A DNA stretch of 64,000 bases, taken from Lithospermum erythrorhizon. Its lineage: Eukaryota > Streptophyta > Magnoliopsida > Boraginales > Boraginaceae. A program made the position numbers and the translations under genes. Where the stretch lies: the NCBI GenBank assembly GCA_019722365.1, contig JADFUC010001305.1:1-64000 (forward strand), read 5' to 3'. Positions 25,500-38,989 of the stretch are shown piece by piece. Below the pieces are notes generated by a model. It had not been told where the DNA came from. It ran no database searches and worked only from the letters and a program-made list of their open reading frames with translations. Each line of letters starts with the position of its first letter. Within the stretch, counting starts at the first letter, position 1.

Positions 25500-27230
25500 C
25501 ACATATGAAAGATAGAATCAAAACGACCATAACAATCTGCTAACTCCAGCTAAAAGTCGCTGATATCGGCCCTCATATCCTCCTCAAGGCCCTACGCGGG
25601 CTTCCTCTACTCGATGATTCTTTCACAAAACTTTTACTAATTTCACTTCTTTGTTCCTCAACACCTTCTCTTTATCCGTAATCCTCACCGGTCCTTCCCT
25701 CATACGCCAAGTCTACACCTAAGTCATCCGTTGAAACTTCTAAATATGCGACCTATCCGGCAGTCGTGCATTCTCAAGCAAGAAACATAAAATGTTGTGA
25801 ATCCTTTCCCAATTCTCTAGGCAAAGCAACGATAGGCTATCAAGCCCCACTTTTGTCAAAATTTCAAACGGCCCACGATTGTGGACTCAACTTCCTCTTC
25901 TCTCGAACCTCATTACACCTTTCCACGGAGATATCTTCAAGAATACTCGTCACCCACCTCAAAGACAAATCTTCCGACGCCGACGGCGCATTTCTTTTGT
26001 CTATCCCGCCGCTCTCAAATGTTGTCAGATCGTTTTACTCTCATCGAACTTTCCACCAACTCAGAACCATAAATCTTCCTTTCCCCACTTCATTCCAACA
26101 TATCGGAGTTCTACACCTTCGACCATACAAGGCTTCGAATGGTGCCATCCCAATGCTAGCTTGAAAACTATTGTTATAAGCAAACTCCTTTGAGAGGATG
26201 CAGAAACGCAGTGACTCGCTAAATTCGACCTTCGCCCCTACGCCTCCCGAAACTTCCCAAACTCATGAACTCGTGATCCCTATCCGAAACGATACTCAAG
26301 ACTCCACGCAAATACCACTGGTCCAAATACATCTTGGCCAACTTCAAATGTCCATCGGTTGATGACAGGTAGAAATGAGCTGTCTTAGATAGTTCATCCA
26401 ATACCACCAAATCCTATAATTTCTTTTTGAGTTTTCGAAGCCCAGTCACAAAGTCCAATAGCGATCTTCTCCCAGTGTCCATTCAGTATCTAGAAGCGGC
26501 CGCAAAGAACCTTCAAGAGATGGTTTATGGTCAATCTTGACTTGTTGGCAAATTAAGTACTGCCACGAAATCAGCAATATCTTTCTTAATTCCCTGCCAC
26601 CAATAGTTCTCCCTTAAATTTCTAGAAATTTTCTACTTCCTCGATTTATGCTTATATGAAGCATTGCGAGCTTCATCCAAGATCTCCCTTTTTAGGTCTG
26701 CAAAGTTGGGCACAACAACTCGCTCTCCTAATCTAAGAAATTCATCATCACCTATCGTAGTGGTCAGTTTACCTCTTTCGAATTCCTCAATCATGCCTCG
26801 CACCTTTTCATCTTTCTTTTGCATTTCTCCTATTTTATCCAGAAGAATACCGGTCTCACTTTCATATAGGCCAATAAGGATCCATCCCTCCAACCTCAAA
26901 AATTCTATCTAATATGTTTCAACTCACTTTTGGTTCCTTCACTTTTCCTTTCGGCTTAAAAACATCCGCCAAGACATTCTTTTCTTTCCTCGGACGGTAC
27001 TTAATCATTACATCATAGTCACTCGTAAAACTCCGTCTACCTTCGTCTTAAATTCAATTTATTTTTGTGTGGTAATATACTCAAACTTTTTATCCTGTGA
27101 ATATCCGATACATTTAACCCTACAAGGCAGCGCCCAAATTTTCAAGGCTAAACAATCGCGCGCCAACTCTAAATCACGGGTAAGTGATAATTCTTCAAAT
27201 GATTCTTCAATCAGCCGATTTGCATCGAGC
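25500..27230 (-). pseudogene. Gypsy-N RNase H, integrase and chromodomain remnant
   Basis: On the minus strand, 27230-27000 reads as RNase H (SLTRDLELA, then YDVMIKYRP in another frame). 26899-26640 is the integrase zinc-binding region, with LLDKIGEMQKKDEKVRGM and VVVPNFADLKREILDEARN. 26410-26250 is the core, including VVLDELSKTAHF and SIVSDRDHEF. 25790-25580 holds the C terminus, with a degraded HNVFHVSML equivalent and a chromodomain-like VLWKNHRVEEA. Several frameshifts are present. Plus-strand open frames at 25766-26193 and 26664-26912 are its antisense shadows. The sequence stops at the Gypsy-P border, and the missing upstream part continues at 34231. Confidence 0.85.
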
Positions 27231-27235
27231 GTAGT

Positions 27236-28650
27236 TTTATTCTTTGGTGGTCTGTGTGGTTATGTGTCTATCCGAGTTGTGTTCTTTGAGTTGTCTGGTT
27301 GAGTCTTTTCTGGAGTCTAAGTCTTTTCTTTCTGCTGACCTGGGCCGAGACGCCATCAAGAAATGAGACACGTGCAGGGACTCGCGGCCAAGGGAGGTGC
27401 CCTCAGTGGCAGTAATCGAGGGGTACTGTAGGTGAGCTGTAGTGGCCGACGTGTCGTGTAGAGTCACAAGCGAGCGAGCCTGAGCACAGCCCGGAGTACA
27501 CCCCGATTTCCCGTTGACTCACAATGGGACGAAGTATATGTCAGGAGGATTCGTTATCGCATGGCGCCCAGAGGCTAATATTTAGAGTAAGCTTTTTGAC
27601 CGTTCCTAAGAGATCCCAAAGTTCCTCGGGGCGGGTCTAACATTGATTCCATCGGTTTATTAGAGATTTGGAGACCATTTGAGTCCATGGGTACTGGCGC
27701 AGAAATTTCGAGGTCAAGTTCGCGATTTATGCATCGCATAGAAAAATTTCATGATCAAGTGGGTAATCCTACTACTATCTCTAACTCAAGTGTAGGGGAG
27801 TGACTGTGTGACTGGGAGCGCTAGAAAGGGCCGTTTCGGTAGAGAATTATCGCATGAGTACCCCACATGGCTGCTTTTAGAGAGGATCTCATTTTAATGA
27901 CTCACGTGATCGATCCGTCGAGGAGTAATGAGACGACGAGCGAGTTATGTCGCCCGGCTCAAATTGTGACACCCGGCCGAGGAAAGCGTGAGGATTCACA
28001 ATTCCGAGATGGGTCGAGCATGAGATTTGCCACCATATCTTTTGATGACTTTCACCGCTTCCACGAGCCGAGAACGCCGCATCGAAAGTGGTAGATGAAT
28101 TGGCCGAGCCTCGAGGCCAGAGGGTCAAGAGGGTACGATGTGAGGCAAAAGTGTCGCAAATGATCATCTAGTTCGAGGTTCTGTATGAGGACCTTTCATC
28201 CCACCTGGCCCAAATTTCGCAGTCGTGCTTTCCGCCGCACTCCTTCCGTCCGAATCCATTCCGCGCCTTCTTCCGCATCGGGTATTGCCCGCTATATCCG
28301 TGGATCTCGTAGGGTGTCACCAGGTTCCGGAAATACATTCGAGGTTTTAAAGGGGCGATGGGCCATAGAATGGATTGTCGGAGTAGAGATAATTTTCTTT
28401 CGATGTCCAAGGCTGACACATATGGTAGATTTTCTCAAGATTCAGAGGGCTGAGCTGCGACATTCACCAAGATACCGCGAGAGGAGGGTACCAGGGGAGC
28501 ATAGTGAGACGATTTGAGGCCGCTGGAGGTCGTGGTCGCGGAAATAGATGACATGTGGAAGTCAAGTAGCTGGTAAAGAACTAGAAATGTGCTAAATAGA
28601 GGCGATCAATAATCAAGCATTTCAACAGAGGCAATTTGCTACTCGGTGAG
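27236..28650 (+). pseudogene. Gypsy-P leader and gag region
   Basis: The first 120 bases resemble the leader that follows the Gypsy-N primer-binding site (blocks such as ttgagtct and ctttct, then a gag-start-like context). The rest has gag position but little readable gag. Open frames such as 27867-28094 and 28185-28517 are arginine-rich and uninformative, and I could not confirm a zinc knuckle. The call rests mainly on position between the leader and protease. Confidence 0.45.
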
Positions 28651-28659
28651 TTTATTGCA

Positions 28660-31600
28660 ATTGTTGTTATATGATACGAGGTTGTGAAAGACTTTTTATC
28701 AGCTGAGCTACTCATTCTTTTATTTCCGGAGTTTTGTGGATATCTTACCTTTTATGTCGTGAGTCTTTACTGCCTCAATATTATGATCAAATTGGGAGGT
28801 CGGCCGAGCTGTATACGATATACATATTGTCCCTTAAGAGCCAGTAATCAATCGTTGGGCCGTGGATCTACTTCCGCTTGAATTGCTGCATTTTGATCTT
28901 ATCTTCGGGAACGGATCATCGTATATATCACGCCAAAATTGACCGCCACCGCAAGGAGATTATTTTTGCAAGTCCGGTAGACCTAATGTTGTATTTGGAG
29001 GGAGATAGGAAGATTCGCCAATGTTTCTTTATTTCCGCACCGGGAGGTCGTAGTTGACGGGCACTGCTGCGCCGGGTATTCGGGGGTAATGCGGCTCGAC
29101 TGGCAGGAGAACAAAAGCTGAGGATGTAGCGACGAAGTCCGTGAGAGGGCGTCGATGTTTTCCCGAGGAGTCACAAGCTAATACCGCAGGCCGAGTTGGG
29201 ATCAAGGTAGTTCCGTGGTACGCAGACCGATCTCTATCAAGGGCCAGATAGAATGGCTCCAAAGAGAAGCCGAGAGAGTCAAGACTCACTGGCAGGAACT
29301 ACTTGATAAGTGGGTTTATCGTAATCGAGCGCTTTCTCCGCTGGGTGCACCCGCCTGCTTTGTGAAAAGAAAGATGGTACGCTGAGGTTGCCAGACGACT
29401 ACGTGTAGTCAATAAAGCTTAATTCATCAAGAACCGATATCCGCCGGCGAGGATAGATGATTTATTTGACTACTGAAGAGTATTTTCAAGATTGATTTGA
29501 AATTCGGTACTACCAACAGATTACGAGGCTTATATCTTAAATCACTTTCGATCCGTGCATGGCACGTGAAGCGGCGGTAATGCCGCTTGGGGTTGACTAA
29601 CGCACTTAATGCCGCTCATGGATTTAATGAACCGCGTTTGGGAAAGTTCCTAGACAAATTTGTGATTATGTTTATCGGGATGATATTCCGATCTACTCGG
29701 TTGACAAGGAAGAGACGAGAGACACTTCATGATCAGGTCGAGAAATTGAGACAACAATTCAATTGTGCGCTTAAGTTTAGTAAATGTGAATTACGGTCAG
29801 AGAAAGTACGCTTCGGCCATGTTATATCCTCGTGAAGGTATTTTAAGTGGACCCTCAAGCAGGCCGCGAGTAGTCGGTTTCTACCTACGGCGCGAACAGG
29901 TGAGGAGTTTGTCGGTTCGCTAGGTATTACGCGAGGTTTATCGTAGATTTCTCGGCTGATTATGAATTCGATGACCAAGTTGACCAGAAGTGAGTTCCCT
30001 TTATTCGTGACCAGGATCGCGAAAGATTTCAAGGAAACAAGGAGTAAGCCGACCACGACTTCGCTTTAGCTCTACCATCCCAGTCTGGTGGTTTCGTGAT
30101 CTACAATGATGCTTCTCGCACTATGGTCATTTCTGTCGACGCAGAATCTAGAGAGTGATTTCTTGCGCTTCTTTATTAAAGAGTAGAACATGAAGAATCC
30201 ATCTCGACCCATGATCTCAAGTCGCGCGGGATTGTTTTTGGCGCTGACGGCCATGGAGGCATTACTTTGTACGGGGTTATGCTAGATTTTCAATGATCAC
30301 AAAGTCTGGTACCTACCGGTTTGTAGAAATCAATTCGAGGCGTAGGAGTATTTGATGGAGTTTATCAGCTGACTATGATGCATAATCGAATATCACCCCC
30401 TCGAAAGCGAATGAGTAGTGTATGCCTCCGAGTCGGAAGGGAAAGCCGGGCGTTTCAAAAGTGCAGATGAAGCAAATTGAGTCGAGCTGAGCATCGGGCA
30501 AGCAGCGCGCAGTTATCGCTTGCGCGGCGTTCGACTCGGCAATTTTGACCGTATTCGAGTCAGCAGCAGCTAGCACATAAGGCTACCAAGTAATAATACG
30601 CAGGAAGTAAAAGCACTGTGACGCAGAAGATCACGGTTGACGAGAGTGGAGCCTGGTGACGGACGGCAAAAGTTACAAGTGTACTGTGATTCGGATGAGT
30701 TCAAGAAAAAGATTCTTGACAAGTGCCTCATAATGTTTCTATAGTACGCATCCCTCGGCAAAGACAAAAAGATGTACAGGATTTGAGGTCAATTTACTTC
30801 AGTGGCCGGAAACAAGAGAGAAATTACAGAGTTCATGGCGAAATGTTTGGTTTGTTAAGAAAGGGTATGAGCATAGACATCCCAAGCAGGATCAAGTGTA
30901 AACTCTTCCTATTCCCGAGTGGACGCTGGAGAATATTACCATGGACTTCTATTTGGGCCTCCTAGGTCATTGAAAGTAAAATGAATTTTATCTCAAAGGA
31001 CAGGATAGCCGTCAGAGTCGGCTCATTTCTACCTATTAGATCTACCAATGGACTGCAGAGGTTAGCGAAGATGTATGCTGATCGACAGACTGGTCCCGTG
31101 TCATCATTTTGTGATCAAGGACATGTAGATTCACCTCGAATTCGGAGGGGTTTCGAGGAGGCATCGGGGGACTGTAGTTGGAGTCAAAGTACATCTTTCC
31201 ATCCCCTGCATGTACGGGGAAATCGGCAGAACAATCTGCACTTTGGAGGATATGCTCGGCTCAGGTTATGAGTTTCTCAGTGAGTCGATGATGAAATGTT
31301 TAAGATCGAAGCTCCGCAGATAACAACAGCTATGCTTAGTAGTCTGCATGGCGCCATTCAGGCGCTGTACGCGAAAGCGCCGGACTCGCTTTATCGGAAC
31401 GCTGAGAGGAAAGTTTATCGTTTTCGAAAGAAGGAGAGTTCGTGGAGAGATCAAGTTAATTACAACAAAACCCGGTGACAGCCAACAAATGTAAGAAATA
31501 TGCCGACATCGCCAAAGCGGACTTGTCCTTCAAGTCGGAGATAATGTGTTTTCGGTGATATCACCACGGAAGCGGAGTAAATGCGATTGGGAGGAAAGGA

Positions 31601-31945
31601 AAGTCGAGTCCCCAAGTATCGACCGCTTGGTATCTCAAGCAGAGTAGAATCTGCGGGCTTACCGCTTAGCGCCGCTTCTCTCCCGGAGTTGGAGCCGCAC
31701 TACAATGTATTCCATGTCGTGCCCGAGGAAGTATATTCGACGAAGCCTTCCATTCTTAGCTCGGCACCGTGGAACTTGGAAGAGGATCTCACCTTCGAGA
31801 GAAATCAGCAGATTCTTTGATCGGAGGAAAAGGCAATGAACAAAGTGGTGGCCTCGTGAAAGTTGTCAGTGAGGAACGCGTAGGCGAGGCCATATATGAA
31901 CGAGAATGATATGAGGAAATTAAGCATTCGCAAATTTTCGCAGGT
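28660..31945 (+). pseudogene. Gypsy-P pol remnant (PR, RT, RNase H, integrase, chromodomain)
   Basis: Protease: a degraded DSGATHSFIS equivalent at about 28695-28727 and DRHRKEIIFASPV near 28940-28980. RT: WGAP-like, NRYP-like and FSKIDLK (about 29493) motifs, then PLGLTNA at 29583 and LDKFVIMFI at 29650. RNase H: readable pieces from 30080 to 30430 (HEESISTHDL). Integrase: the zinc-binding part at 30745-30850, WTSIW-type residues near 30940, FLPIRSTNGLQRLAKMYADR at 31028, then TSFHP. C terminus: LEPHYNVFHVV at about 31690-31722, then a chromodomain-like segment to 31940. Frameshifts are frequent, so this is a dead copy. Confidence 0.85.
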
Positions 31946-32051
31946 GTTTGTTTTGTTTTATGTGCTTTATGACTTCGAGTCAAGCTTCGGTGGGTCTTTT
32001 CTCGGTTGTCGAGTTGGGAAATTCTCGGCTAAATTTTATTAGGGCGGTAGA

Positions 32052-34230
32052 TCAGAATAACCCGGCTCCATATGCGCATTATTATAATATTATTTGGGGT
32101 TGCTGTTTATGTTCAAGTTATAAGTATTAAACCGAGACAAGAAACTAAATCTAAAACTAAACGAGACTCAAACAACACAACTCTAGAAATATCTTCGCAC
32201 TAACTCCCATGTTACTATTTATCATCCAAATCCTCAAATCTCCCTTCTTTCCCCAAAAGGCCGAACTCTCCCTTACTTTCCTCGATTTTTTTCTTTCCAT
32301 TTTCCTCATCTTAGAAAGTTTTGGCCTCTAAAATTTCTTGAGAGTTTTCCCCACGCCATCCTCTCTACGCTGGGCGCGTAAGAAGCTCGAACCTTTCGGA
32401 GTATTTCATGGTCTCTTTGCGGATGTCAATTTTTGTTACTCGAGTCAATTTCGGGTTTTGAAGTTGATAATGTATGCACCGCCATCTGCCTGTATTACGG
32501 TATGAGGCGATAATAACCGATTTATAGTGGTTGAAATGCGCTGAGAATTATAGTTGACTGCTGACTTTTGTTGACTTTTCAAAACGGTTTTAATATGATA
32601 TAAGTGCTCGGACTTTTACAAAGTTGTTTCGGTGGAAGGTCGCGATGAGCATGCTGACAGAATATTGTGGATAAAATGAGTTTTGTAAGTTTAAGCAGTT
32701 AAATGGGTTTCGACATGATGGTTAGAAACGTGATGATTAGTTGTTACTATCAAACGTTATGGTTTTTGAAACTAGTAATTATAACTCAACTAAATGAAAG
32801 CGTAACTCTTAAAGTCGAGTAACGTTATAACGGGAACTTTCGTCAAGTTATTTCGGGAGTATAAATAATACGATAAAATATATATAGAATGCTATATTAC
32901 TAGTTGTATATTATAAGTAGTAATTATAATTTTGAATGCTTGTTTAGCGCTGACGCGGGAAAGGTCCGCTGCCAGGATTGCGCCGGGGCTTTTATATACT
33001 AGCCGAAAGCAGTATCTATATCACGGGTGTTGATTAACTACTTGATTACGGATACGTGTACGTGTATATATATGCATTTTGTGTTAAATTATATGTTGAA
33101 TTTGGTATCATAATGAGCCGCTGCTGCGCCTCGTTGTCTCACGAGTCGTATAGTAAGCTTGAGGTGATGCTGAAGTCAGACAGTAAGAGTCAGATATGAG
33201 CCGAGCAAGGTTTGCCGAGTTGTATTGTCCGGTATTTGCCTTTATACCTCGTATATGCCGGTATTTTGCTTCGCATCTTCGCTATGATTCGTGATACCTA
33301 TGTCGACGGGCATAAGTTTCTCCTCAGCAGTTAAGGCTGATTATATGCCATTAGTTGTAGAACCGACTTATATCGAAGTTTCGAAAGATATCGAGTTGAT
33401 AAAGTTGCCGAGTCATGGAGTTATCGAGCTGTATCGAAAGCTGATAAAGTTGTCGAGCTGATTAGTTGTCGAGTCGCTATGTCGCCTGGTTAGTCGATGA
33501 GTAAACTCGAAAGTGATTGTCGCGCATTATTATTATAGTCTTTCTTGAAATGTACGAATGTTATTGTTACTGTCATTATTTAAATGTTAAGCGCTAAATG
33601 ATTTAATTTACGAACATACGAATGATAATAAAATTGCTAATGACTTCGTGATTAAAATCTTAAGTTGAATAATATTATGTAATTACTTATCTATCGATGC
33701 AATATCATCTACTTTCGTACACTATTGCGTTGATCGAGGTAAATCTCATTCTTCGATATATATTCACTAAGTTTTACGCTATACACTATTCGCAACGGCC
33801 GGGCAAATTCCATTGGTAGTCGATTGTGTGTTGTTGTTTCTGTTTCTGCCTGTTTCGGTGATTGTGCTTTTGTGAGCTTAGCGAAATATGGGCGGCAGCT
33901 TGATCCTCACAAATTTCATTATTTTGTTTGGATTGTAGTTCAAGCTTGTCTCAGAGAAGGTCATCATTTTGGGATTTCTCTGCCGTTGTATGTCGATTGT
34001 CAGACTCGAGATATGCTTGTAATTAAGTGGTTGCTATTCTGTGTTGTGAATACCACGTAATGCAAGATTCTTTTTTCTTAAAAAAAAATTGTTTTGTCCG
34101 CTGCATATTGTTTTATAGAGTTGTTTCAAGACGTGTGTCTTTTAAAAATTGAGTCATCCATCGGCTGGTGACTCGTGTCCGTGATTCGAGACGATCCTAA
34201 CTCAGCGACGACTCGGGCGTGGTCGTTATA
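32052..34230 (+). repeat. Gypsy-P 3' LTR (about 2.2 kb)
   Basis: It starts at tcagaataacccgg after a degraded polypurine stretch (32010-32050) and ends ggtcgttata. The tail (catcggctggtgactcg near 34157) is shared with the Gypsy-1 and Gypsy-2 LTRs. Immediately beyond it, Gypsy-N reverse transcriptase resumes on the minus strand. Confidence 0.75.
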
Positions 34231-35715
34231 ATGAAGCATAATGCCATCACCTTCCTATCTCTACATCAAAACACGCACTAAACTGACGCTGGGCGGTATC
34301 GCCCAGACACCATATACCCTCTTCATTCCCTTTACGGTAGTGTCAACATTGCGTCGAGTCAATCTCCTCTTCAAAATTCTCATTAACGCGTGATCACACT
34401 CTTCACCCCACACAAATGGTACGCCATTTCTTGTCAACTTGGTCACTGGAGCAATGATTAACGAAAAAGTCTTCAGATGAATTTATAATACTCAAGCCCA
34501 AGCAAACTTCTCACTCTACCACAGTCAAGGGGTCTCTCCCTCATTCATCACCGCTTCCACCTTTTGTGGGTCCACACTAACACCTTCGCCCGAGATGACA
34601 TGACCTAAGAATTGTACCTTTCCCAACCAAAATTCGCACTTTGAAAACTTTGCGTACAACTTATTTACCCGTAAGGTTTCCAATACTTTCCTCAAATGCT
34701 CGCCAGCTGCCCAACTCAATTCTCGAATAGATTAAGATGTCGTCAATGAATACAACCACAAACTTATCCAAGAACTCACGAAAAACACTAAGCCATTAGG
34801 TCCATGAAAGCCGGGCCAAGCATTTGTCAACCAAACGGCATCACCAAGAACTCATAGTGCCCGTATCTTGTTCGAAAGGCCGATTTTGATATATCATCTT
34901 CCTTAATCCTCAATTGGTGATATCCAGACCTCAAATCAATTTTTGAAAAGACCTTTGCATCCCTCAGTTGATCGAAAAGGTCATCAATCCTTGGCAACGG
35001 GTACCGATTTTTAATAGTCACTTTGTTCAATTGCCGGTAATCAATACAAAGCCTCATCGTTCCATCCTTCTTCTTGACGAACAATACTGGAGCACCCCAA
35101 GGAGAATAACTCGGCCTGATAAACCCCTTCTCCAACAACTCCAAAGCAGCCGTTGTTCAACTCCTTCAACTCGCCGGAGCTTGGGCTCCGCATTTGCCGC
35201 CATAGATATCGGAGCCGCTTCCGGTACTCACTTCAATCTAAAAAATTCAATCTCTCTCCTGCTCGGAGGTAGTCCTTGTAAATCTTTCTGAAAAACATCA
35301 TCAAATTCCTCTCACAATCCGGACATTCTCAAGCTTAGCTCATCTTTCTTCAAACTACAACCTAAATACCCAATACATCCCTTTGTTCAATAACTTACGA
35401 GCTTCTAACACCGAAATCAAAACAAGATTTAAACTTTCCTATCCTGTATAACTCGAATTCAGGCCTATCCTAAGCTAGTAAACACCATTTCCTTTTACGG
35501 TGAAAATTTATTACAAAGATGGTGTTTTCCCCGCCTAATCCATTCCCAAAAATTAAGTCAAAATCCACTAATTCAAAAAGTGGGCAATAGATCTACCTCT
35601 AATACACGGTTATCAACACTTCTAAGAGGCAATTTCTATAAACCTCAATTACTTCAACCGACCTCCCACCGTGTTATTATTATTAAAGTTACCAAGTAGA
35701 TGTTCACGCCCCCTT
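34231..35715 (-). pseudogene. Gypsy-N protease and reverse transcriptase remnant
   Basis: On the minus strand, 35715-35420 is the protease end (ELVDFDLIFG, with HRK and E residues following). 35144-34827 is an unbroken, well-preserved RT block including [61 protein letters not shown] and ending VMPFG. The catalytic FIDD region near 34750 is frame-shifted. 34719-34525 holds [12 protein letters not shown] and [15 protein letters not shown]. 34446-34320 continues MTKLTRNGVPFVWGEEC. It ends where Gypsy-P begins. This is the cleanest Gypsy coding stretch in the window, but the whole element is still non-functional. Confidence 0.9.
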
Positions 35716-35724
35716 CACTAGATT

Positions 35725-38270
35725 CATAATGAAAGCAAGTGATTTATCGGGGATCATACACACCGATATACGTGGGGCCAATGAACACATATCCGCAAGA
35801 GGAGGTTATAACTACTTCATTACATTTAATCGATGATTACAAGATACTGCTTTGTGTATCCGATGAGACACACAAACACAAGTCCTTTGAGAAATTCAAG
35901 GAGTTCTAAAATGAAGTACAAAACCAATTGAACAAGATAATAAAGATTCTCCCACCGATGAAAGGAGAATATTCGAGTCACGAGTTCAATACTCATCTGT
36001 AGAGTGCAAGATCGTTTCACAACTCACTCCACAGAATGCCACAAAGATAATGGCGTGTCTGAAAGGAGAAATCTAACCTTCGGGATATGGTTCGATCTAT
36101 GATAAGCCTATCTGATCTTATCGGGTTAATTTATGGGGATATGCACTTAAGCGAAGCACTTACCTTAAAATGCAGATGTCCAAGAAGTCGCAATGAGAAA
36201 ACTCCCCATAACTATGGCTCAAAGATTCCCAAGTTGGATTTTCTCAGGATTTGGGGCTGTGAAGCTTATGTTAAGAGATTAAAAAAGGATAAACTTGCGC
36301 CCAAATCTGATAAATGCTATTTCATAGGATATCCAAAGGAAACAGTTGGTTACTACTTCTACCTAAAAGCAGAATAATCTCTATCAAGTAAAATGTGTTG
36401 CCTCGAAAAGGAATATCCGCCCGTATGACTAGAAGTACGGTGTTCATCTGATGAAGCTCTCAAGTTGATGAAGTCAATGTCGATGCATCTTAATGCGAAG
36501 ATCCCATTTGACCGCAAGAATCGGTACCTTTTTCATAGAAAGCATCCGCTTCATCTACGTGAAGCGCGGAAGAACCATCCCCATGATCCAACAAGGATCA
36601 TCACGAACCGTAGCTACTGTACGGGTGCGCCTTTATCATTGAAAAAGCATTGTTCACTCTTACAAAAAATGATGAATAGCAAGCGGATGTCGATACCGCA
36701 AAATAGCCATAAAATCCGAGACGGATTCTATGTACTGCACGTTTAGTCCTTGTCGATTTACCAAATGGGGTTCGCCTCATTGAATGTAAAATGGCATTTA
36801 AGAAGAAACATGATAAAGACGAAACGTCAGATGTTTTCAAAGCCAGATCAGAATCTAAAGGTTTCAAACAAGTTCACGTAAGGACTACGATGGTAAAACT
36901 TGCTCGGCCATGCTGGTCATCCTTAAGTCTATCCTCGATAATCTTAGCTATCACGATTTCATGACTATAACATATGGCAAATGGTTGTAAAGACTGCTTT
37001 CCTGAATGAAAATTTAGAAGACGATGTGTATATGCTACAACCTCTAGGTTTTACATGTCCTAAAGTGACTCAAGCATGTATTCAAGTCAGTAAAGGTCCA
37101 TTTATGGTCTTGCTGTGCATCTCAAGTAGTTTGAATCTATGTTTTGATGAATCAATCAAAGATTTTGCTCTACTCAAGAACTAAGAATAATCTTGTGTAT
37201 ACAAGAAGGTAAAAAGAGGGAGTTATGGTATCATTCATAGTCCCGCATTGCCGATTTATACTTATCATCGAAACAACGTAGAGTTACCGAACTCGCCCGG
37301 TGATTGGCTATGTAAATATTTCTTGCAACGGCGACTTAGGCGCTAAGCACAATATATACTTGGAATAAAGATCCATCGAGATCGCCGTAAGACTAATTGA
37401 CTTTGTCGATACCTATGAATAAGTGTAATCGCAGTTCACATGCAGTAATTCCAAGAAGCGGTAATCTCCCCTACGAGAGCATGGAGTTCAACTCAAAGAG
37501 AGCATGTCAGTCTCACTACTTGGAAGCGCCGAGATGAACAAAATGAAGGATGTACCTTAGTCTTCGCCATAGGATCCATCATGTATGCCATGTCACAAGA
37601 CCAGACCCGACATGCGGTCTTTGCATGCACGAGCGTAACTAATAGATACCAAGCCAATCCCAGTGAAAGCCACCGGATCAAGAAAATAAGTACATCTTCA
37701 AGTATCTCGAGAAGAACTAAAGATGCTTTCTTGGTATATGGTGAGATGATGAATTAGTAGTTACCGGTACACCGATGTTAGCTAAATCCCGATGGCATTT
37801 AATTATCGCCTTAGTCTCAGGTATGTATTTTGTCTCAATCCATGAGTTAAAGATTCGAGGAGTTCCAAAGTTAGTACTGCTAAGCCGATTCTACCACGTA
37901 ATCTCAGTATATCATAGTCATTTAAAGCCGCTAAAGTTAAAATACGCTGATTAAGAAATTCAGGATCAGCTTGTGTAGTAATGTAGTATCAGAGGACCAA
38001 ATTGAAGCTGTTTTGTGACAATATCAAGCGATACTAAAGCCTAAGCGAACAACCCCGAGCACATCACAAAATCCAAGCATCGCATCGGTGAAAGTATCAC
38101 CTAATTAGAGATATTCTTAATGTAGGTGATATCAAAGTACGAAAGAGCATGAGCTGACCGCTTTAATTCCCTTTAGCAAACCACTAAGTCGTGCAAAAGC
38201 ATGCAACAATATATAGGTCTTACGTACGCTGCCAAGTCAAGCAAGTAGTTGCTGTATTAGTATGTATCTA
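35725..38270 (+). pseudogene. Copia-2 pol remnant (integrase, RT, RNase H)
   Basis: The left edge reads the DLSGIIHTD-like start of the integrase core. MVRSMISLSDLIGLIYGD follows at 36087. A clean stretch at about 36200-36375 includes LDFLRIWGCEAYVKRLKKDK and SDKCYFIGYPKETVGYYFY. RT pieces lie near 36980-37180 (VKTAFLNENLEDDVY, FDESIKDF). RNase H pieces lie near 37690-38260, including KDAFLVYG near 37720. It matches Copia-1 in order and content, with different frameshifts. No functional protein is expected. Confidence 0.85.
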
Positions 38271-38980
38271 TTATGTTATGTGAACAAATATTTGAATATT
38301 GTTGTTTCTTATATCAGATCCTCGATGAAAGTGAAGTTAAATCGCTAGGCTAGTCTTATGTTTTATAGAGAGGCAAATATGAATTGTCGACATAATCTCT
38401 CTTCAAGCCTAGAACATGTGATACCCAAAAGTGCCTCGTCGATGTCGATAGTTAGTGGCGGTAAGATCAAATGATCAAATGCAGAATGATTAACATCAAG
38501 TTTGATCGCTTAGCCCGCAGGACTAGATCACTACGGGTTGCCGCCCTATGATCGAGGAGCGGTATGACCGAAACGACCCATAGAAGTTATGTATATTCAG
38601 ATCCTATGATATTTGCTTGTAATTTTAAGCTCGATTACCCTACCTACGGTATAAATCATCTCGTGTGTCAGATAAGCTTTGTATTTCTGACTACGCATCA
38701 AACGCCTTTAAGCGGATTATAACGGTATGTCAGGGTCACATTGAGTATAACGATAGATGCCGATATATCAAAGGGCTTTATCCCATTCATATATTATGAA
38801 GATCTCTGCTCTCTCACACAGCTAAAATCTCGATTGGTTTTATTGGACGCCATAATCGCTTATTCGGGCTTCATATACTGAAAGTAAAGAAAGTCGCGGT
38901 GTTTCATGACACACTTCTTATGGTTAGCCTAATGATTAGAGATCGCGCTGCTAAAGGAATCAGAGGTAATCGCCCAAGTG
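38271..38980 (+). other. Copia-2 non-coding 3' region
   Basis: Equivalent of 5571-6345 in Copia-1, sharing blocks such as gtgaacaaatatttgaatat and cttcaagcctagaa. No coding signal is seen. Confidence 0.6.
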
Positions 38981-38989
38981 GCAAATGAG

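Larger units (their letters stand above)
27230..34230 (+). mobile_element. Gypsy-P, plus-strand Ty3/Gypsy inserted in Gypsy-N, 5' LTR missing
   Basis: The element starts directly in leader/gag sequence, runs through protease, RT, RNase H, integrase and chromodomain, and ends with a 3' LTR (32052-34230). Both outer edges fall at the same point of Gypsy-N, next to its YAS-type residues just before the RNase H motif. This marks Gypsy-P as a later insertion into Gypsy-N. The 5' LTR and primer-binding site are absent. Confidence 0.8.

Noticed and set aside
25766..26193. Overlapping plus-strand open frames of 104-132 codons
   Set aside because: They are antisense to the Gypsy-N integrase C terminus and chromodomain, which is recognisable on the minus strand.
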